This document shows positions 35,181-44,370 of a stretch of DNA of 64,000 nt, one piece after another. Below the pieces are notes generated by a model that saw only the letters and a program-made list of their open reading frames with translations, searched no databases and was not told the origin of the DNA. Both the position numbers and the translations under genes were made by a program. Position 1 is the first letter of the stretch. Every line of letters starts with the position of its first letter. This stretch comes from Mycolicibacter sp. MU0102 (GTDB taxonomy: Bacteria; Actinomycetota; Actinomycetes; Mycobacteriales; Mycobacteriaceae): positions 434,001-498,000 of the forward strand of contig NZ_OY726398.1 of the NCBI RefSeq assembly GCF_963378105.1. Reading direction: 5' to 3'.

Positions 35181-35804
35181 TCAGGCGGCGGCGGTGGCGC
35201 CGAGGGCGAAGTCGTAGTTCCCCACCCCGTGGCGGGCCAGGCCCATCATGACCAGGCCCGTTCCTTCCAGCCAGTGCGCCATGTTCAGGCCGCCGACATC
35301 CAGCGGGCGCAACGCCAGGCTCTCGATGAACTCCGCGACGGCCGCCTTGGCGCGCGCGTCGTCGCCGGCGAGGAAGACGTCGAGCGGCCGGCCCTGGGTC
35401 AGGACAACACCGAAGATGGTGTTGAAGGCCTTCACCACGCTGGCGCTGGCCGGGGCCGCCTTGGCGACTTGCTGCGCGATCGAGGTGCCCTCGGGGGTGG
35501 CCAGCCCGTCGGCCGCAGGGTTGAAGGGGTTGCTGATGTCGACGATGACTTTGCCTGCCAGGGCGTCGCCGTACTGGGCGACGACCGGAACGACGTTGGC
35601 GTACAACAGCGAAACGATGACGATGTGCCCGGCCGGTACGGCGCCGAACTCTCCAGTTGTGGCGCCGCCGCCGAGAGTCTTGGCCAGGTCGGCGGCCTTG
35701 GCCTGATCGCGGCCGATGATCTCGACGGTGTTGCCGCCCGCTACCGCGAGCTCGCCGATGGCGCGGGCCATGTTCCCGGTGCCGATGATGCTGATGCTGT
35801 TCAT
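35181..35804 (-). CDS. NADPH-dependent F420 reductase-like dinucleotide-binding protein
   Basis: The 207-residue Rossmann protein starts with the fingerprint SIIGTGNMARAIGELAVAGG, then VIVSLLYANVVPVV and KVIVDISNPFNP, which together match the F420-NADP oxidoreductase/NAD-binding group. It may regenerate or interconvert NADPH and reduced F420 for the LLM enzyme encoded 86 bases downstream. ATG 35804 is used; ATG 35816 is in frame. It diverges from the MarR gene across a perfect palindrome. Confidence 0.85.
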   Translation of the reverse strand: MNSISIIGTGNMARAIGELAVAGGNTVEIIGRDQAKAADLAKTLGGGATTGEFGAVPAGHIVIVSLLYANVVPVVAQYGDALAGKVIVDISNPFNPAADGLATPEGTSIAQQVAKAAPASASVVKAFNTIFGVVLTQGRPLDVFLAGDDARAKAAVAEFIESLALRPLDVGGLNMAHWLEGTGLVMMGLARHGVGNYDFALGATAAA

Positions 35805-35833
35805 GAGGTGTCCCATCTATACTGACGCTCGAA

Positions 35834-35853
35834 AAGGTTGATTCTTCAACCTT
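35834..35853. promoter_or_regulatory. MarR operator (8-bp perfect arms)
   Basis: AAGGTTGA-TTCT-TCAACCTT is a perfect inverted repeat in the gap between the divergent redox gene and the MarR gene. It covers both promoters and is the natural autoregulatory site of the MarR protein. The core GTTG-N6-CAAC is the same as in the DoxX operators at 7480-7538. Confidence 0.8.
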
Positions 35854-35903
35854 AAGTCCGGTTTGGTGATGTGTCAACAAATATGGGGGAGGTGCGGAGA
35901 CCG

Positions 35904-36386
35904 ATGGAACCGAACTGGCTCAACCCGCGTGAAGACCGCGCGTGGCGGGCCTTCGTGCACGCGCATCAACAGATCGAGGCTCACCTCAACCGCCGCCTGC
36001 AGAAATCAGGCCTGTCCGGGGCCGACTACGAGGTTCTGGCGGTGCTTTCGGCTCTCGACGAAGACCGCATGCCCGCCCATGCACTGTGCAAAGCACTGAG
36101 CTGGGAGAAGAGCCGTCTCTCCCATCAGGTGCGGCGCATGCAGAAAGACGGGCTGATCAGTCGGGAGCCCAACCCCGAGGACGCCCGCAGCACCATGGTC
36201 TGCCTGTTGCCGGCTGGCCGCGCCGCCATCGAGAAGGCAGCGCCCGGCCACGTGGAGGACGTGCGCCGAAATTTCATCGATCTGCTCACTCCGGCTGAGC
36301 TCGACATGTTCGCCGCTCTCAACGAACGAATCCTGCACCACCTGGCCACCGACGACGATGCCGCCGGCGAAGACGAGGCCTCGTAG
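35904..36386 (+). CDS. MarR-family transcriptional regulator
   Basis: This 160-residue winged-helix regulator has a dimerisation helix (REDRAWRAFVHAHQQIEAHL), the recognition part ALCKALSWEKSRLSHQVRRM and the wing DGLISREPNPEDARSTMVCL. ATG 35904 has GGGGGAGG about 10 bases upstream; GTG 35871 and ATG 35883 are in frame but less likely. It diverges from the F420/LLM gene pair and overlaps its operator gap, so it is likely their repressor. Confidence 0.9.
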   Translation: MEPNWLNPREDRAWRAFVHAHQQIEAHLNRRLQKSGLSGADYEVLAVLSALDEDRMPAHALCKALSWEKSRLSHQVRRMQKDGLISREPNPEDARSTMVCLLPAGRAAIEKAAPGHVEDVRRNFIDLLTPAELDMFAALNERILHHLATDDDAAGEDEAS

Positions 36387-36468
36387 CCTTCGTGCGGTTA
36401 CGGTTCCATGCAGGGCGCGGCGAGATGCCGACCGGCAGGCGGATTTTGCCCAGGTACGGAGAAGGCGA

Positions 36469-37968
36469 ATGAACAGCACACAGCGCGCTGATCAGTGGCA
36501 GCGGCTGAGCCCCCGGATGCTGCTGGTGCATCCGCTGCACGAAGTGCTGCGTGAACTGCCGCTGCTGATCGCGGTGGTGGTGTTCGGTTCGGCGACCGAC
36601 AACCGGCCCTGGGTGCTGGCGGTGGTGTCGGTGATCGCCGTGGTGGGTGTGACGCGCTGGTTCACCACCACCTACCGCATCGAGCCTGACCCTGAGGCCG
36701 GCCGGGTGCAGCTGCGCTCCGGACTGTTGCGCCGCAAGGTGCTCTCGGTGCCCCGCAACCGGATTCGCTCGGTGGAGACCGACGCCCGGCTGTTGCATCG
36801 GATCCTGGGACTGACGGTGTTGCGAGTCAGCACGGGTCAGCATGCCGCCGCGGATAGCGCCTTCGAGCTGAACGCGGTCGAGAGCAGCGAGGTCCCTCGA
36901 CTGCGCGCGACGTTGCTGTCCCACACCGGACAAGCCGCGGGGGCTGCGACCGGAGCGGCGCCCGCCCCAGCGACGGTGCTGGCGCGGTGGCGGCCGTCGT
37001 GGTTGCGCTACAGCCCGCTGAGCCTGTCCGGGCTGGTGATGGTCGGGGCCGCGGTGGGGGCGCTGTACCAGAGCGGAGTCTGGGCGGCGCTGGAGGATTC
37101 GCCGGTGAGCCGGTCTTGGCTTCAGGCCGCTGAACAGTTCGGTGTCCAGCAGAGCCTGACGCTGATCGCTGCCCTGCTGGTGGTGCTCTCGATGCTGTTG
37201 GCGGTGCTGCGCTCTTTGGTGACCTACGGAAACCTGGTGTTGTCCCGCAGTTCCGGGACAAGCGGTGATGTCCTGGCGTTGAGCTACGGCCTACTGCGGG
37301 TGCGCGAGCACAACTACGACATGCGCCGGTTGCGCGGCGGAACGCTACGCCGGCCGCTGCTGGTGCGGCTGTTCGGCGGCGCGCGGCTGGACGCGGCGAT
37401 GACCGGGGTCAACGGGGAAGGGGAGTCATCGATCCTGCTGCCGCCCTGCCCGCGGGCCACCGCCGAGGGCGTCTTGACCGGCTTGGTCGCCGACCCCGTG
37501 GTGGTCACCGGCCCGCTGCGCAAGCACGGCCCGGCGGCGACTCGTCGGCGCTGGACTCGGGCGCTGCTGCTGCCGGTGGCTATTGGGGCCGGCCTCGCGA
37601 TCGCGACGGCATTCGTTGAGCTACCGACGTGGTGCTGGCCGGCTTGGGGGGTAGTGACGGTGGTTGCCGCGCTGCTGGCCGTCGACCGGGTGCGCGCCCT
37701 GGGGCACAGCGTCGATGCGCACTGGCTGTCGGCGCGCACCGGCAGTTGGGAGCAGCGGCGTTACTGCATCGCCACCGCGGGCATCGTCGGTTGGACGGTG
37801 CGCCAGAGCTGGTTTCAGCGCCGCGCCGGGGTGGCCACCCTGATCGCGGCCACCGCCGCGGGCGTCAAGGCCTACCGGGTGATCGACGTGCCGCAGGAGT
37901 GGGCGTGGTCGGTGGCCGCGCGGGCATCGCCCTGGGTGGCGCATAGCGCCTGGGCGCGACAGGGCTGA
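36469..37968 (+). CDS. Multi-PH-domain (YdbT-like) membrane protein
   Basis: This 499-residue protein has several bacterial PH-like domains separated by transmembrane segments. An N-terminal pair of membrane helices (about 25-60) precedes PH domain one (TTYRIEPDPEAGRVQLRSGL, then RNRIRSVETDARLLHRILGL). A second helix pair lies at about 185-250, PH domain two at about 255-340 (YDMRRLRGGTLRRPLLVRLF), a third helix pair at about 365-400 and PH domain three at the end. It is the usual partner of the short PH protein at 33648. The two are split here by the MarR/F420 cassette. Function unknown. Confidence 0.85.
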   Translation: MNSTQRADQWQRLSPRMLLVHPLHEVLRELPLLIAVVVFGSATDNRPWVLAVVSVIAVVGVTRWFTTTYRIEPDPEAGRVQLRSGLLRRKVLSVPRNRIRSVETDARLLHRILGLTVLRVSTGQHAAADSAFELNAVESSEVPRLRATLLSHTGQAAGAATGAAPAPATVLARWRPSWLRYSPLSLSGLVMVGAAVGALYQSGVWAALEDSPVSRSWLQAAEQFGVQQSLTLIAALLVVLSMLLAVLRSLVTYGNLVLSRSSGTSGDVLALSYGLLRVREHNYDMRRLRGGTLRRPLLVRLFGGARLDAAMTGVNGEGESSILLPPCPRATAEGVLTGLVADPVVVTGPLRKHGPAATRRRWTRALLLPVAIGAGLAIATAFVELPTWCWPAWGVVTVVAALLAVDRVRALGHSVDAHWLSARTGSWEQRRYCIATAGIVGWTVRQSWFQRRAGVATLIAATAAGVKAYRVIDVPQEWAWSVAARASPWVAHSAWARQG

Positions 37969-38002
37969 GCCCTCTTCAGCCTGGTGGCGCCCACTCACCG
38001 GG

Positions 38003-41000
38003 TTAGGGCGTGCCGTCGGATCCCTGGCTTCCCGGGGCGGCGTCGCCGGTTCCGGAGGTAAATGCGACACCGCCCCGACCGCCGATGCCTCCGCCTGCCG
38101 CGCCGTTACCGCCGTCACCGCCGACGGCGTCCTGCGTCGATGCGCCGTTGCGGATGGTCGCGTTGCCGCCGTTGCCGCCGTTGCCGCCGTTGCCGCCGGT
38201 TCCCGCACCGCCAGCAGCGCCGTCTGCTCCGTTGGCGGCGATGGCCTTACCCTTCCCGTAGGTCTCCGCGTTGCCGCCGTTGCCGCCGTTGCCGCCGCCG
38301 GCTGCACCGCTCCCGGCGGTACCGGCTTGGCCGCCGACGGCGTCCTGCGTCGATGCGCTGTTGTGGATGTACGCACTGCCGCCGTTGCCGCCGTTGCCGC
38401 CGGTTCCCGCACCGCCAGCAGCGCCGTCTGCTCCGTTGGCGGCGATGGCCTTACCCTTCCCGTAGGTCTCCGCGTTGCCGCCGTTGCCGCCGTTGCCGCC
38501 GCCGGTTGCACCGCTCCCGGCGGCCCCGGCCTGGCCGCCGACGGCGTCCTGCGTCGATGCGCTGTTGTCGATGGCCGCGGTGCCGCCGTTGCCGCCGTTG
38601 CCGCCGGTTCCGGTGCCACCGTCAGCGCCGGCTGCTCCGTTGGCGGCGATGGCTTTGCCTGTGCCCTCGGTGTACGCGCCACCGCCGTTGCCGCCGTTGC
38701 CGCCGCCGGCTGCACCGCTCCCGGCGGCCCCGGCCTGGCCGCCGACGGCGTCCTGTGTCGAGGCGCTGTTGCGGATGGTCGCGTTGCCGCCGTTGCCGCC
38801 GTTGCCGCCGGTTCCCGCACCGCCAGCAGCGCCGTCTGCTCCGTTGGCGGCGATGGCCTTACCTTTCCCGTAGGTCTCCGCGTTGCCGCCGTTGCCGCCG
38901 TTGCCGCCGCCGGCTGCACCGCTCCCGGCAGCCCCGGCCTGGCCGCCGACGGCGTCCTGTGTCGAGGCGCTGTTTTCGATGGCCGCGGTGCCGCCGTTGC
39001 CGCCGTTTCCGCCGGTTCCCGCACCGCCTGCGCCGCCGTCTGCTCCGTTGGCGGCGATGGCCTTGCCTGTGCCCACGGTGTACGCGTTGCCGCCGTTGCC
39101 GCCGTTGCCGCCGCCGGCTGCACCGCTCCCGGCGGCCCCGGCCTGGCCGCCGACGGCGTCCTGTGTCGAGGCGCTGTTGCCGATGGTCGCGTTGCCGCCG
39201 TTGCCGCCGTTGCCGCCGGTTCCCGTACCGCCTGCGCCGCCGGCTGCTCCGTTGGCGGCGATGGCCTTACCGGTCACGCTGGAGGTGTACGCGTTGCCGC
39301 CGTTGCCGCCGTTGCCGCCGCCGGCTGCACCGCTCCCGGCGGCCCCGGCCTGGCCGCCGACGGCGTCCTGCGTCGAGGCGCTGTGGATGGCCGCGTTGCC
39401 GCCGTTGCCGCCGTTTCCGCCGGTTCCGGTGCCACCGTCAGCGCCGGCTGCTCCGTTGGCGGCGATGGCTTTGCCTGTGCCCTCGGTGTACGCGTTGCCG
39501 CCGTTGCCGCCGTTGCCGCCGCCGGCTGCACCGCTCCCGGCGGCCCCGGCCTGGCCGCCGACGACGTCCTGCGTCGAGGCGCTGTGGATGGCCGCGTTGC
39601 CGCCGTTGCCGCCGTTGCCGCCGGTTCCCGCACCGCCTGCGCCGCCGGCTGCTCCGTCGGTGGCGATGACCTTACCCATCCCGTAGGTGAGCGCGTTGCC
39701 GCCGTTGCCGCCGTTGCCGCCGCCGGCTGCACCGCTCCCGGCGGCCCCGGCCTGGCCGCCGACGGCATCCTGCGCCGATGCACCTTTGTAGATGTACGCG
39801 CCGCCGCCGTTGCCGCCGTTGCCGCCGGTTCCCGCACCGCCTGCGCCGCCGGCTGCTCCGTCGGTGGCGATGACCTTACCCATCCCGTAGGTGAGCGCGT
39901 TGCCGCCGTTGCCGCCGTTGCCGCCGCCGGCTGCACCGCTCCCGGCGGCCCCGGCCTGGCCGCCGACGGCGTCCTGCGTCGATGCACTGTTGTAGATCTC
40001 CGCGTTGCCGCCGTTGCCGCCGTTGCCGCCGGTTCCGCTGCCCCCGTCGGCACCGGCTGCTCCGTTGCTGGCGATGGCCTTGCCCGTCCCGGTGGTGTTT
40101 GCGTTGCCGCCGTTGCCGCCGTTGCCGCCGCCGGCTGCACCACTGCCGGCGGCCCCGGCCTGGCCGCCGACGGCATCCTGCGCCGATGCACCTTTGTAGA
40201 TGTACGCGCCACCGCCGTTGCCGCCGTTGCCACCGGTTCCCGCACCGCCTGCGCCGCCGGCTGCTCCGTCGGTGGCGATGACCTTACCCATCCCGTAGGT
40301 GACCGCGTTGCCGCCGTTGCCGCCGTTGCCGCCGCCGGCTGCACCACTGCCGGCGGTACCGGCTTGACCGCCGACGGCGTCCTGCGTCGAGGCGCTGTTG
40401 TAGTTGTACGCACTACCGCCGTTGCCGCCGTTGCCGCCGGTTCCGCTGCCCCCGTCGGCACCGGCTGCTCCGTTGCTGGCGATGGCCTTGCCGGTCCCGG
40501 CGGTGTTTGCGTCACCGCCGTTGCCGCCGTTGCCGCCGCCGGCTGCACCACTGCCGGCGGTACCGGCTTGACCGCCGACGGCGTCGTGCGCCGAGGCGCT
40601 GTTGTGGATGTACGCGACACCGCCGTTGCCGCCGTTGCCGCCGGTTCCGGCGCCACCGTCAGCGCCGGCTGCTCCGTTGCCGCCGATGGCCTTGCCCGTC
40701 CCGGTGGTGTCTGCGTTACCGCCGTCGCCGCCGTTGCCGCCGCCGGCTGCACCACTGCCGGCGGTACCGGCTTGACCGCCGACGGCATCCTGCGCCGAGG
40801 CGCTGTTGTAGATGGACGCGACACCGCCGTTGCCCCCGTTGCCGCCGGTTCCGGTGCCACCGTCAGCGCCGGCTGCTCCGATGCCGCCGATGGCCTTGCC
40901 CGTCCCGGTGGTGTATGCGGCACCGCCGTCGCCGCCGTTGCCGCCGCCGGCTGCACCACTGCCGGCGGTACCGGCTTGACCGCCGACGGCATCCTGTGTC

Positions 41001-42352
41001 GAGGCGCTGTTGTAGATCTCCGCGCGGCCGCCGTTGCCGCCGTTGCCGCCGGTTCCGATACCACCCGCACCGCCGTGGCCGCCGTTACCGGCGTGGGGTC
41101 GTGCATCGCTACCGAAGGCGCCGTTGCCGCCGTTGCCGCCGCGGATTCCGGTCGCGGCGCTCGGGGTGCCAGCGGCGCCCTGTGCGCCGTCTGTTCCGCC
41201 GGTGCCGCCAGCACCACGGAGTCCCCCTAGTCCGGCTTCACCAGCTGCGCTAGTGCCGGCATTGCCGCCGTCACCACCGGCACCGTTAGCACCTTCGGAA
41301 CCAGTCTTGCCCCACTGCCCGGCGGCCCCGTCGCCGCCGCTGCCGGGTGTGCCCGCGTCACCACCACTGCCGCCGTTGCCGCCGTCACCGCTGACCCCTG
41401 CAGTGCCGAACAGGCCCCGGCCACCGCCGGCACCACCGGAACCGCCGTTGCCGCCGCCGCCGCCGGTCCCGCCGTTGCCGCCGTCCTGCCCGGCCCCGTC
41501 GCCGGTGACAAACGACCCCATTGCTCCGGTGATGCCCTCGCCGCCCGTGCCGCCGTTGCCCCCATGGCCCCCGGCCCCACCGTTGCCGCCGGCGCCGAAC
41601 CACCAGCCGCCGTGTCCACCGGAACCGCCGTTGCCCCCGACAACGCCGGCCAGCCCGTCGCCTCCGGAATCCCCGGCAAACACGCCATCGATACCATCGG
41701 CACCGGTCGCCCCAGCCCCACCGGTTCCCCCGTCACCGCCATTGCCGAACAGCCAACCGCCGGACCCACCCGTCCCGCCGTCACCGGCGACATCGTTGTT
41801 GTCCCAGGCGTTTAGGCCGGAGCCCCCGTCACCACCGTTGCCGAACATGCCGGCCATTCCACCGACGCCGCCGGTGACGCCGAGGCCGCCGTCCCCGGCC
41901 AGGAATCCGCCGTCGCCGAGGTCGCCGAACCACCCGGTCCAGCCCAACAGGGAGGTGTTGGCCCCGTCGAATTCGTCGATACCGTCACCGATCAGATCCC
42001 GGCCGAACACCCACACGGAGGGCATGTTGATCAGGTCCAGCCACCAGGAGTTGGCGGAATTGGCGAGCAACGCATCTACTTGGCCATGCAGATCCAGGTA
42101 GAGGTCACCCAGCCAGTCGGTGTCGGCCGCCGGCAGGGCATCGACTGGCAGCGTCTCCACCGGGGGCGCCCAGGCCGAGGGATCCATCCAGGTGGACCAC
42201 ACAGTCGGGTCGAACAGGTCATCCAGAAAATCCGCCTGGGCCTGCGGTGCACCGGTGGTCAACGGCACCATGCCCAGTGCTAGGTATGCCCCGAGTGCCG
42301 TACCGGCACCTGCCACGCGCACACCACGACGTCCCCTGCGGCTATCGGCCAT
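38003..42352 (-). CDS. Secreted PGRS-repeat glycine-rich protein without PE domain
   Basis: The 1449-residue protein has a basic N-terminus and a signal-like hydrophobic run (GTALGAYLALGMVPLTTGAP, residues about 17-36, followed by QAQAD). A short Trp/Asp-rich segment (LFDPTVWSTWMDPSAWAPP) and an acidic, aromatic region lead into Gly-Gly-x triplet repeats from about residue 140. From about residue 440 to the end the protein consists of 14 tandem units of about 68 residues, each with SASTQDAVGGQAG-x-AGSGAAGG and a TGKAIAANGA-like stretch, plus a shortened 15th. No PE or PPE domain is present. It is probably exported; immune-facing or wall-linked roles of PGRS proteins are from other family members. 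Confidence 0.88.
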   Translation of the reverse strand: MADSRRGRRGVRVAGAGTALGAYLALGMVPLTTGAPQAQADFLDDLFDPTVWSTWMDPSAWAPPVETLPVDALPAADTDWLGDLYLDLHGQVDALLANSANSWWLDLINMPSVWVFGRDLIGDGIDEFDGANTSLLGWTGWFGDLGDGGFLAGDGGLGVTGGVGGMAGMFGNGGDGGSGLNAWDNNDVAGDGGTGGSGGWLFGNGGDGGTGGAGATGADGIDGVFAGDSGGDGLAGVVGGNGGSGGHGGWWFGAGGNGGAGGHGGNGGTGGEGITGAMGSFVTGDGAGQDGGNGGTGGGGGNGGSGGAGGGRGLFGTAGVSGDGGNGGSGGDAGTPGSGGDGAAGQWGKTGSEGANGAGGDGGNAGTSAAGEAGLGGLRGAGGTGGTDGAQGAAGTPSAATGIRGGNGGNGAFGSDARPHAGNGGHGGAGGIGTGGNGGNGGRAEIYNSASTQDAVGGQAGTAGSGAAGGGNGGDGGAAYTTGTGKAIGGIGAAGADGGTGTGGNGGNGGVASIYNSASAQDAVGGQAGTAGSGAAGGGNGGDGGNADTTGTGKAIGGNGAAGADGGAGTGGNGGNGGVAYIHNSASAHDAVGGQAGTAGSGAAGGGNGGNGGDANTAGTGKAIASNGAAGADGGSGTGGNGGNGGSAYNYNSASTQDAVGGQAGTAGSGAAGGGNGGNGGNAVTYGMGKVIATDGAAGGAGGAGTGGNGGNGGGAYIYKGASAQDAVGGQAGAAGSGAAGGGNGGNGGNANTTGTGKAIASNGAAGADGGSGTGGNGGNGGNAEIYNSASTQDAVGGQAGAAGSGAAGGGNGGNGGNALTYGMGKVIATDGAAGGAGGAGTGGNGGNGGGAYIYKGASAQDAVGGQAGAAGSGAAGGGNGGNGGNALTYGMGKVIATDGAAGGAGGAGTGGNGGNGGNAAIHSASTQDVVGGQAGAAGSGAAGGGNGGNGGNAYTEGTGKAIAANGAAGADGGTGTGGNGGNGGNAAIHSASTQDAVGGQAGAAGSGAAGGGNGGNGGNAYTSSVTGKAIAANGAAGGAGGTGTGGNGGNGGNATIGNSASTQDAVGGQAGAAGSGAAGGGNGGNGGNAYTVGTGKAIAANGADGGAGGAGTGGNGGNGGTAAIENSASTQDAVGGQAGAAGSGAAGGGNGGNGGNAETYGKGKAIAANGADGAAGGAGTGGNGGNGGNATIRNSASTQDAVGGQAGAAGSGAAGGGNGGNGGGAYTEGTGKAIAANGAAGADGGTGTGGNGGNGGTAAIDNSASTQDAVGGQAGAAGSGATGGGNGGNGGNAETYGKGKAIAANGADGAAGGAGTGGNGGNGGSAYIHNSASTQDAVGGQAGTAGSGAAGGGNGGNGGNAETYGKGKAIAANGADGAAGGAGTGGNGGNGGNGGNATIRNGASTQDAVGGDGGNGAAGGGIGGRGGVAFTSGTGDAAPGSQGSDGTP
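38128..41030 (-). repeat. Tandem 204-bp intragenic repeats (14 full units plus one partial)
   Basis: The C-terminal two-thirds of the PGRS gene is a tandem array of about 204-bp units that differ mainly in a few codons before and after SASTQDAVGG. Neighbouring units share variants (for example two adjacent ones with TYGMGKVIATDGAAGG), which points to unequal crossing-over or conversion. Assembly collapse or expansion is likely in short-read data. Confidence 0.9.
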
Positions 42353-42528
42353 GCTGCCTGCCCCTATCCTCGAATCCTAAGAATCCCTGAGCGAAAACTA
42401 GCGGCGAAGACGCAGCAGGGATACAGGGATTTCCCTGGACTTACCTAGGAACCATGGCTTCCGCCGCGGTTCGAAGGGGCACATTGATCCTCTGGCATTC
42501 CAGCGGGCTATATGGGCGGTGCATGCTT

Positions 42529-42585
42529 CGAATGTGCGGATTGGTCGGCAAAATCAGCGAATTGGCAAACGAATCCGCACATTCG
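42529..42585. repeat. Perfect 14-bp inverted repeat upstream of the PGRS gene
   Basis: CGAATGTGCGGATT (42529-42542) and its exact reverse complement AATCCGCACATTCG (42572-42585) are separated by 29 bases. The gap 42353-42611 holds no gene. The element lies 27 bases beyond the helicase stop and 177 bases before the PGRS start on the same strand. It could end helicase transcription, bind a dimeric regulator of the PGRS gene, or be the trace of a small mobile element. Confidence 0.75.
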
Positions 42586-42611
42586 GAGGGCAGTGAGGTG
42601 CCAGTCGAGAG

Positions 42612-44315
42612 CTACGACTCGCGATTGAACTGCCGAATGGCCACGATCCGCGCCCGCAGCTGATCCGATGTCGCGGCCGCCACCGGGGGGCCGCCGCAAC
42701 GCCGGCGCAGCTCGTTGTGAATCCAGCCGTGCGGCTTGCCGAGCCGATGATGGGCCGCCGACACCAGCGCGTTGAGTTCGTGGCGCAGTTCGCGCAGCTG
42801 ACCATGCGTGGTGACCGGCACCGGAACCCCGCCGCCGTTGACTGCCTTGGATCGCCGGTCCAGCTGCTCTTCCTGGCGCTGACGCAGCAGGTCACGCATC
42901 TGGTTGGCGTCCAGCAACCCGGGGATACCCAGGTAGTCGGCCTCCTCGTCACTGCCGGCCGGGGTCGCGGTGCCGAAGGAGGCGCCGTCGAAGATCACCT
43001 GGTCCAGCTCGGCGTCGGCCCCCAACGACTCGAACTTGTTCTCCATCTCCGACGGCTCGTCGCGCCGGCGCTGCGCTTCCTCGAACTCGTCGCGTTCGGA
43101 TTCCCGGTGCGGTTTGCCCAACACGTGGTTGCGTTGCTGCTCCAGCTCGCTGGCCAGGCCCAGCAGCGACGGCACCGACGGCAAGAAGATGCTGGCGGTC
43201 TCGCCGGGCCGGCGTGAGCGGACGAATCGGCCGATTGCCTGCGCGAAGAACAACGGGGTGGAGGCACTGGTGGCGTAGACCCCGACCGCCAGGCGCGGCA
43301 CGTCAACACCCTCGGAGACCATCCGCACCGCCACCAGCCAAGGGCTGGTGGCCGCGGAGAACTGGGCGATCTTGTCCGACGCGGTCGGATCGTCGGAGAG
43401 CACCACGGTGGGTTCCTCGCCGGTGTGCCGTTTCAGCAGCACCGCATAGGCGCGCGCGGCCTTCTGGTCGGTGGCGATGATCATGCCGCCGGCGTCGGCC
43501 ATGCCGCCGTCGCGCAGCTGGCGCAGCCGGGTGTGCGCGGCGGTGATCACCGCGGGCATCCATTCCCCGGTCGGATCCAGCGCGGTGCGCCACGCCCGGG
43601 CGGTGTGCTCGGCGGTCAGTGGTTCGCCGAGTCGGGCCGCGTGCTCCTCGCCGGCGCTGTCGCGCCAGCGGGCCTCGCCCGAGTAGGCCATGAACACCAC
43701 CGGGCGCACCACGCCGTCGGCCAGCGCGTCGGTGTAGCCGTAGCTGTCGTCGGCTACCGAGCGCAGGTGGCCGGCGCCGTCGGGCTCGTAGTTGACGAAG
43801 GGGATGGGGCTGTCGTCGCTGCGGAACGGGGTTCCGGTCAATGCCAGCCGGCGGGTCGCGTCGTCGAACGCCTCGCGGATGCCGTCGCCCCAGCTTTTGG
43901 CGTCGCCGCCGTGGTGGATCTCGTCGAAGATCACCAGGGTCTTCGCGGCCTCGGTACGCACCCGGTGCCGGCTGGGGTGGCTGGCGACCTGCGCATAGGT
44001 GACGACCACGCCGTGGTACTCCGAGCTGGTCTGCGAGTCGGAGTTGGAAAACCGCGGATCCAGCGCGATGCCGTGGGAGGCAGCGGCCGAGGCCCACTGC
44101 ACCTTGAGGTGTTCGGTGGGCACCACGATGGTGATCCGCTCGACGGTGCGGTCGGCCAGCAGCTCGGCGACGATCCGCAGCGCGAACGTCGTCTTACCGG
44201 CGCCAGGGGTCGCCACCATCAGGAAATCTCGCGGCTTGGCGGTCAGATAGCGCACCAGAGCCCGGCGTTGCCAGCCCCGCAAAGCCCGGGTGCTGGGCGC
44301 TGCTTCAGCCCGCAC
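42612..44315 (-). CDS. DEAD/DEAH-box helicase (Rv2917-like)
   Basis: The 567-residue SF2 helicase begins VRAEAAPSTRALRGWQRRAL. Motif I is VATPGAGKTTFALR, motif II is VIFDEIHHGGD (DEIH), motif III is LTGTPF, and motif VI is QAIGRFVRSRR. A long C-terminal region follows with DEEADYLGIPGLLD and the conserved ending HGWIHNELRRRCGG. The start is GTG 44315, with AGGAG 5 bases upstream. Longer frames would run into the divergent M24-like gene. It closely recalls H37Rv Rv2917, which lies in another part of that genome. The role is probably DNA or RNA unwinding; partners unknown. Confidence 0.9.
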   Translation of the reverse strand: MRAEAAPSTRALRGWQRRALVRYLTAKPRDFLMVATPGAGKTTFALRIVAELLADRTVERITIVVPTEHLKVQWASAAASHGIALDPRFSNSDSQTSSEYHGVVVTYAQVASHPSRHRVRTEAAKTLVIFDEIHHGGDAKSWGDGIREAFDDATRRLALTGTPFRSDDSPIPFVNYEPDGAGHLRSVADDSYGYTDALADGVVRPVVFMAYSGEARWRDSAGEEHAARLGEPLTAEHTARAWRTALDPTGEWMPAVITAAHTRLRQLRDGGMADAGGMIIATDQKAARAYAVLLKRHTGEEPTVVLSDDPTASDKIAQFSAATSPWLVAVRMVSEGVDVPRLAVGVYATSASTPLFFAQAIGRFVRSRRPGETASIFLPSVPSLLGLASELEQQRNHVLGKPHRESERDEFEEAQRRRDEPSEMENKFESLGADAELDQVIFDGASFGTATPAGSDEEADYLGIPGLLDANQMRDLLRQRQEEQLDRRSKAVNGGGVPVPVTTHGQLRELRHELNALVSAAHHRLGKPHGWIHNELRRRCGGPPVAAATSDQLRARIVAIRQFNRES

Positions 44316-44370
44316 CCGGTCTCCTATCTGATCGAGATGCAGTCTAGGGCAAGCCGATAGGATCGCTGGC

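Noticed and set aside
38128..41030. Regularly spaced repeats resembling a CRISPR array
   Set aside because: The about 204-bp units are in-frame coding repeats of a PGRS protein, with no short repeat-spacer structure and no cas genes.
38327..41230. A 967-residue open frame on the plus strand opposite the PGRS gene
   Set aside because: It mirrors the GC-rich repeat units; composition is Ala/Val monotonous, there is no start context, and the minus frame has signal-like and PGRS features. It is an antisense shadow of the repeats.
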